From positions 1 through 21,214 of the forward strand of contig JBMCLJ010000015.1 in assembly GCA_048615375.1 (NCBI GenBank): 21,214 nucleotides of DNA. The letters are read 5' to 3'. Made by a program: the position numbers and the translations under genes. This document shows positions 20,286-21,214 of the stretch, in pieces. The DNA is from JBMCLJ01 sp048615375 (GTDB lineage: Bacteria > Patescibacteriota > Dojkabacteria > JAOAGR01). Each line of letters opens with the position of its first letter. Positions within the stretch are counted from its first letter, which is position 1. Under the pieces are notes generated by a model that ran no database searches, was not told the DNA's origin, and saw only the letters and a list, made by a program, of their open reading frames with translations.

Positions 20286-21214
20286 CTTCACGAAGAATTC
20301 CACTTCCAATTATCTCGTCACCTTTATAAATACATCCGAACTGTCCTGGACTTGCCGCACGAACGGGTGTATGAAAATGTATACGAAGGCAGGGAGTTTG
20401 ATGATGTGTTATCCGCTCTATTGTTGCTGGAACAGGTTTCTGTCTGTACCGAATGGAAACCTCTGCAGAAAATGAAGAAGTGTGCTGATATGACGCATTA
20501 ATATATGCAGGTTCTTCAAGTAATACCGATGTGCTGAATAATGCCGGGTGATCTGAACCCCGGACAACAATAATCGAGTTGTTTTCTATATTTTTATGTA
20601 CTACAAACCAGGGGCCTCCACTGAGTCGGAGTCCTTCCCGTTGTCCAATTGTGTAAAACCAGAGACCCTGGTGTTGCCCTAAGATTGCTCCAGTATCATG
20701 ATCAATTATATCACCTGGCTTTGCGCCAAGTTCAGAGCGAATGAACTCTGCAACGTTAATTTTACCTACGAAGCAGATTCCCTGACTGTCTTTTTTTTCA
20801 GCTACAGGTAGTTGAAGCTTATGAGCGATCTGGCGAACTTGAGGCTTTGTTAATTCTCCAAGCGGGAAGCGGGATCTGGCCAGTTCTTCCTGTGTCAATC
20901 TGCATAGAAAGTACGATTGGTCTTTACTTCTATCCTTGCCTTTCAGAAGGTGAAAAGAGTCTTCATGTGAGGCTCTGGTTGCGGAGATTCCAGCGTAATG
21001 TCCTGTTGCGATTGCGTCAGCGTGTAGTTCCTGCAAGCATTTTTTAAGAAATAGGTTGAATTTGATCTCACTGTTACAAAGTACATCCGGGTTGGGGGTT
21101 CTGCCTCGTGCGTATTCGTCAAAAAAATATTGAATTACCTTTTCCCGATACTCGCGCTCGAAGTTATAGGAACAGAATTCAATACCAAGAGACTCTGCTA
21201 CGGAAATGGCGTCA
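20254..21214 (-). CDS. mnmA: tRNA 2-thiouridylase MnmA, 5' part beyond the window
   Basis: About 319 C-terminal residues of an enzyme of about 360 are present; the N-terminal P-loop lies past the right edge. It places sulfur on U34 of tRNA-Lys, -Glu and -Gln. The frame runs without a stop to the edge. It contains TPNPDVLCNSEIKF with the first catalytic Cys (codon at 21076-21078), ATGHYAG, DQSYFLCRL, PLGELTKPQVR, and DSQGICFVG with the second catalytic Cys (codon at 20773-20775). FYTIGQREGL and GGPWFVV follow in the tRNA-binding and C-terminal barrel domains. A TTG at 21036 is an internal codon, not a start. Its 3' end overlaps that of miaA by 32 bp. Confidence 0.95.
   Translation of the reverse strand, partial: DAISVAESLGIEFCSYNFEREYREKVIQYFFDEYARGRTPNPDVLCNSEIKFNLFLKKCLQELHADAIATGHYAGISATRASHEDSFHLLKGKDRSKDQSYFLCRLTQEELARSRFPLGELTKPQVRQIAHKLQLPVAEKKDSQGICFVGKINVAEFIRSELGAKPGDIIDHDTGAILGQHQGLWFYTIGQREGLRLSGGPWFVVHKNIENNSIIVVRGSDHPALFSTSVLLEEPAYINASYQHTSSFSAEVSIRYRQKPVPATIERITHHQTPCLRIHFHTPVRAASPGQFGCIYKGDEIIGSGILREATASVPASPG

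Noticed and set aside
1..21214. Recoded UGA (as in Gracilibacteria or Absconditabacteria)
   Set aside because: All conserved proteins read through without in-frame TGA, and several end at TGA at the expected length.
1..21214. CRISPR array, insertion sequence or prophage
   Set aside because: No spaced direct repeats, transposase, integrase or terminal inverted repeats with target duplication were seen. The 13-bp repeat at 17791-17821 is a local in-frame duplication.

Overview
The window reads as bacterial DNA with the standard code: TGA is used as a real stop, for example in gatA, mnmA and the uridylate kinase gene. The gene set suggests a member of the Patescibacteria (Candidate Phyla Radiation) or another small-genome lineage. 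The reasons are short intergenic gaps, housekeeping genes scattered as single units, an archaeal-type uridylate kinase instead of classical PyrH, a free-standing Lon-type ATPase module, and many membrane-anchored surface proteins (VanY-type peptidase, CAP domain, beta-helix/Ig, DM13-like). The lineage is an inference; no rRNA is present.

Layout. 1-875: ndk (-) with its terminator, then tRNA-Thr(CGU). 876-2743: a Lon-like AAA+ ATPase without protease domain, then a flavin/NAD(P)H oxidoreductase (+). 2744-3730: a long hairpin, a small membrane protein (-) and an unrecognised 166-residue protein (+). 3745-5094: a membrane-anchored VanY-like protein (-), followed by a candidate structured small RNA with its own promoter. 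5165-8885: gatA, an extracytoplasmic thioredoxin-rhodanese fusion and a NicO-type membrane transporter, all on (-). 9017-9100: tRNA-Leu(UAA). 9222-12336: a membrane-anchored FKBP isomerase and a complete zinc-type ABC uptake operon, znuA-znuC-znuB (+), with a dyad in the promoter spacer. 12248-16811: three surface-protein genes on (-): beta-helix/Ig protein, CAP protein, DM13-like protein. The last overlaps znuB tail to tail by 89 bp. 16922-17679: a terminator-containing leader and an archaeal-type UMP kinase (+). 17676-18012: two competing small ORFs. 18013-19050: recA (-). 19170-20285: miaA with an unusual insertion (+), overlapping by 32 bp the 3' end of mnmA (-), which runs off the right edge.

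How they work together. Most genes are single transcription units. miaA and mnmA both modify the tRNA anticodon loop (A37 and U34), gatA supports Gln/Asn-tRNA formation, and ndk and the UMP kinase serve nucleotide supply. The znu operon takes up zinc; the NicO-type protein is a predicted divalent-metal transporter. Much of the rest faces outward.

The strongest window-wide pattern is promoter placement. At nine unit heads a sigma70-like -10 element lies only 5-9 nt before the start codon, with no Shine-Dalgarno sequence, which predicts widespread leaderless mRNAs. The best candidates for something undescribed are the small RNA at 4989-5061, the proteolysis-free Lon module, the surface trio, and the terminated leader ahead of the UMP kinase.
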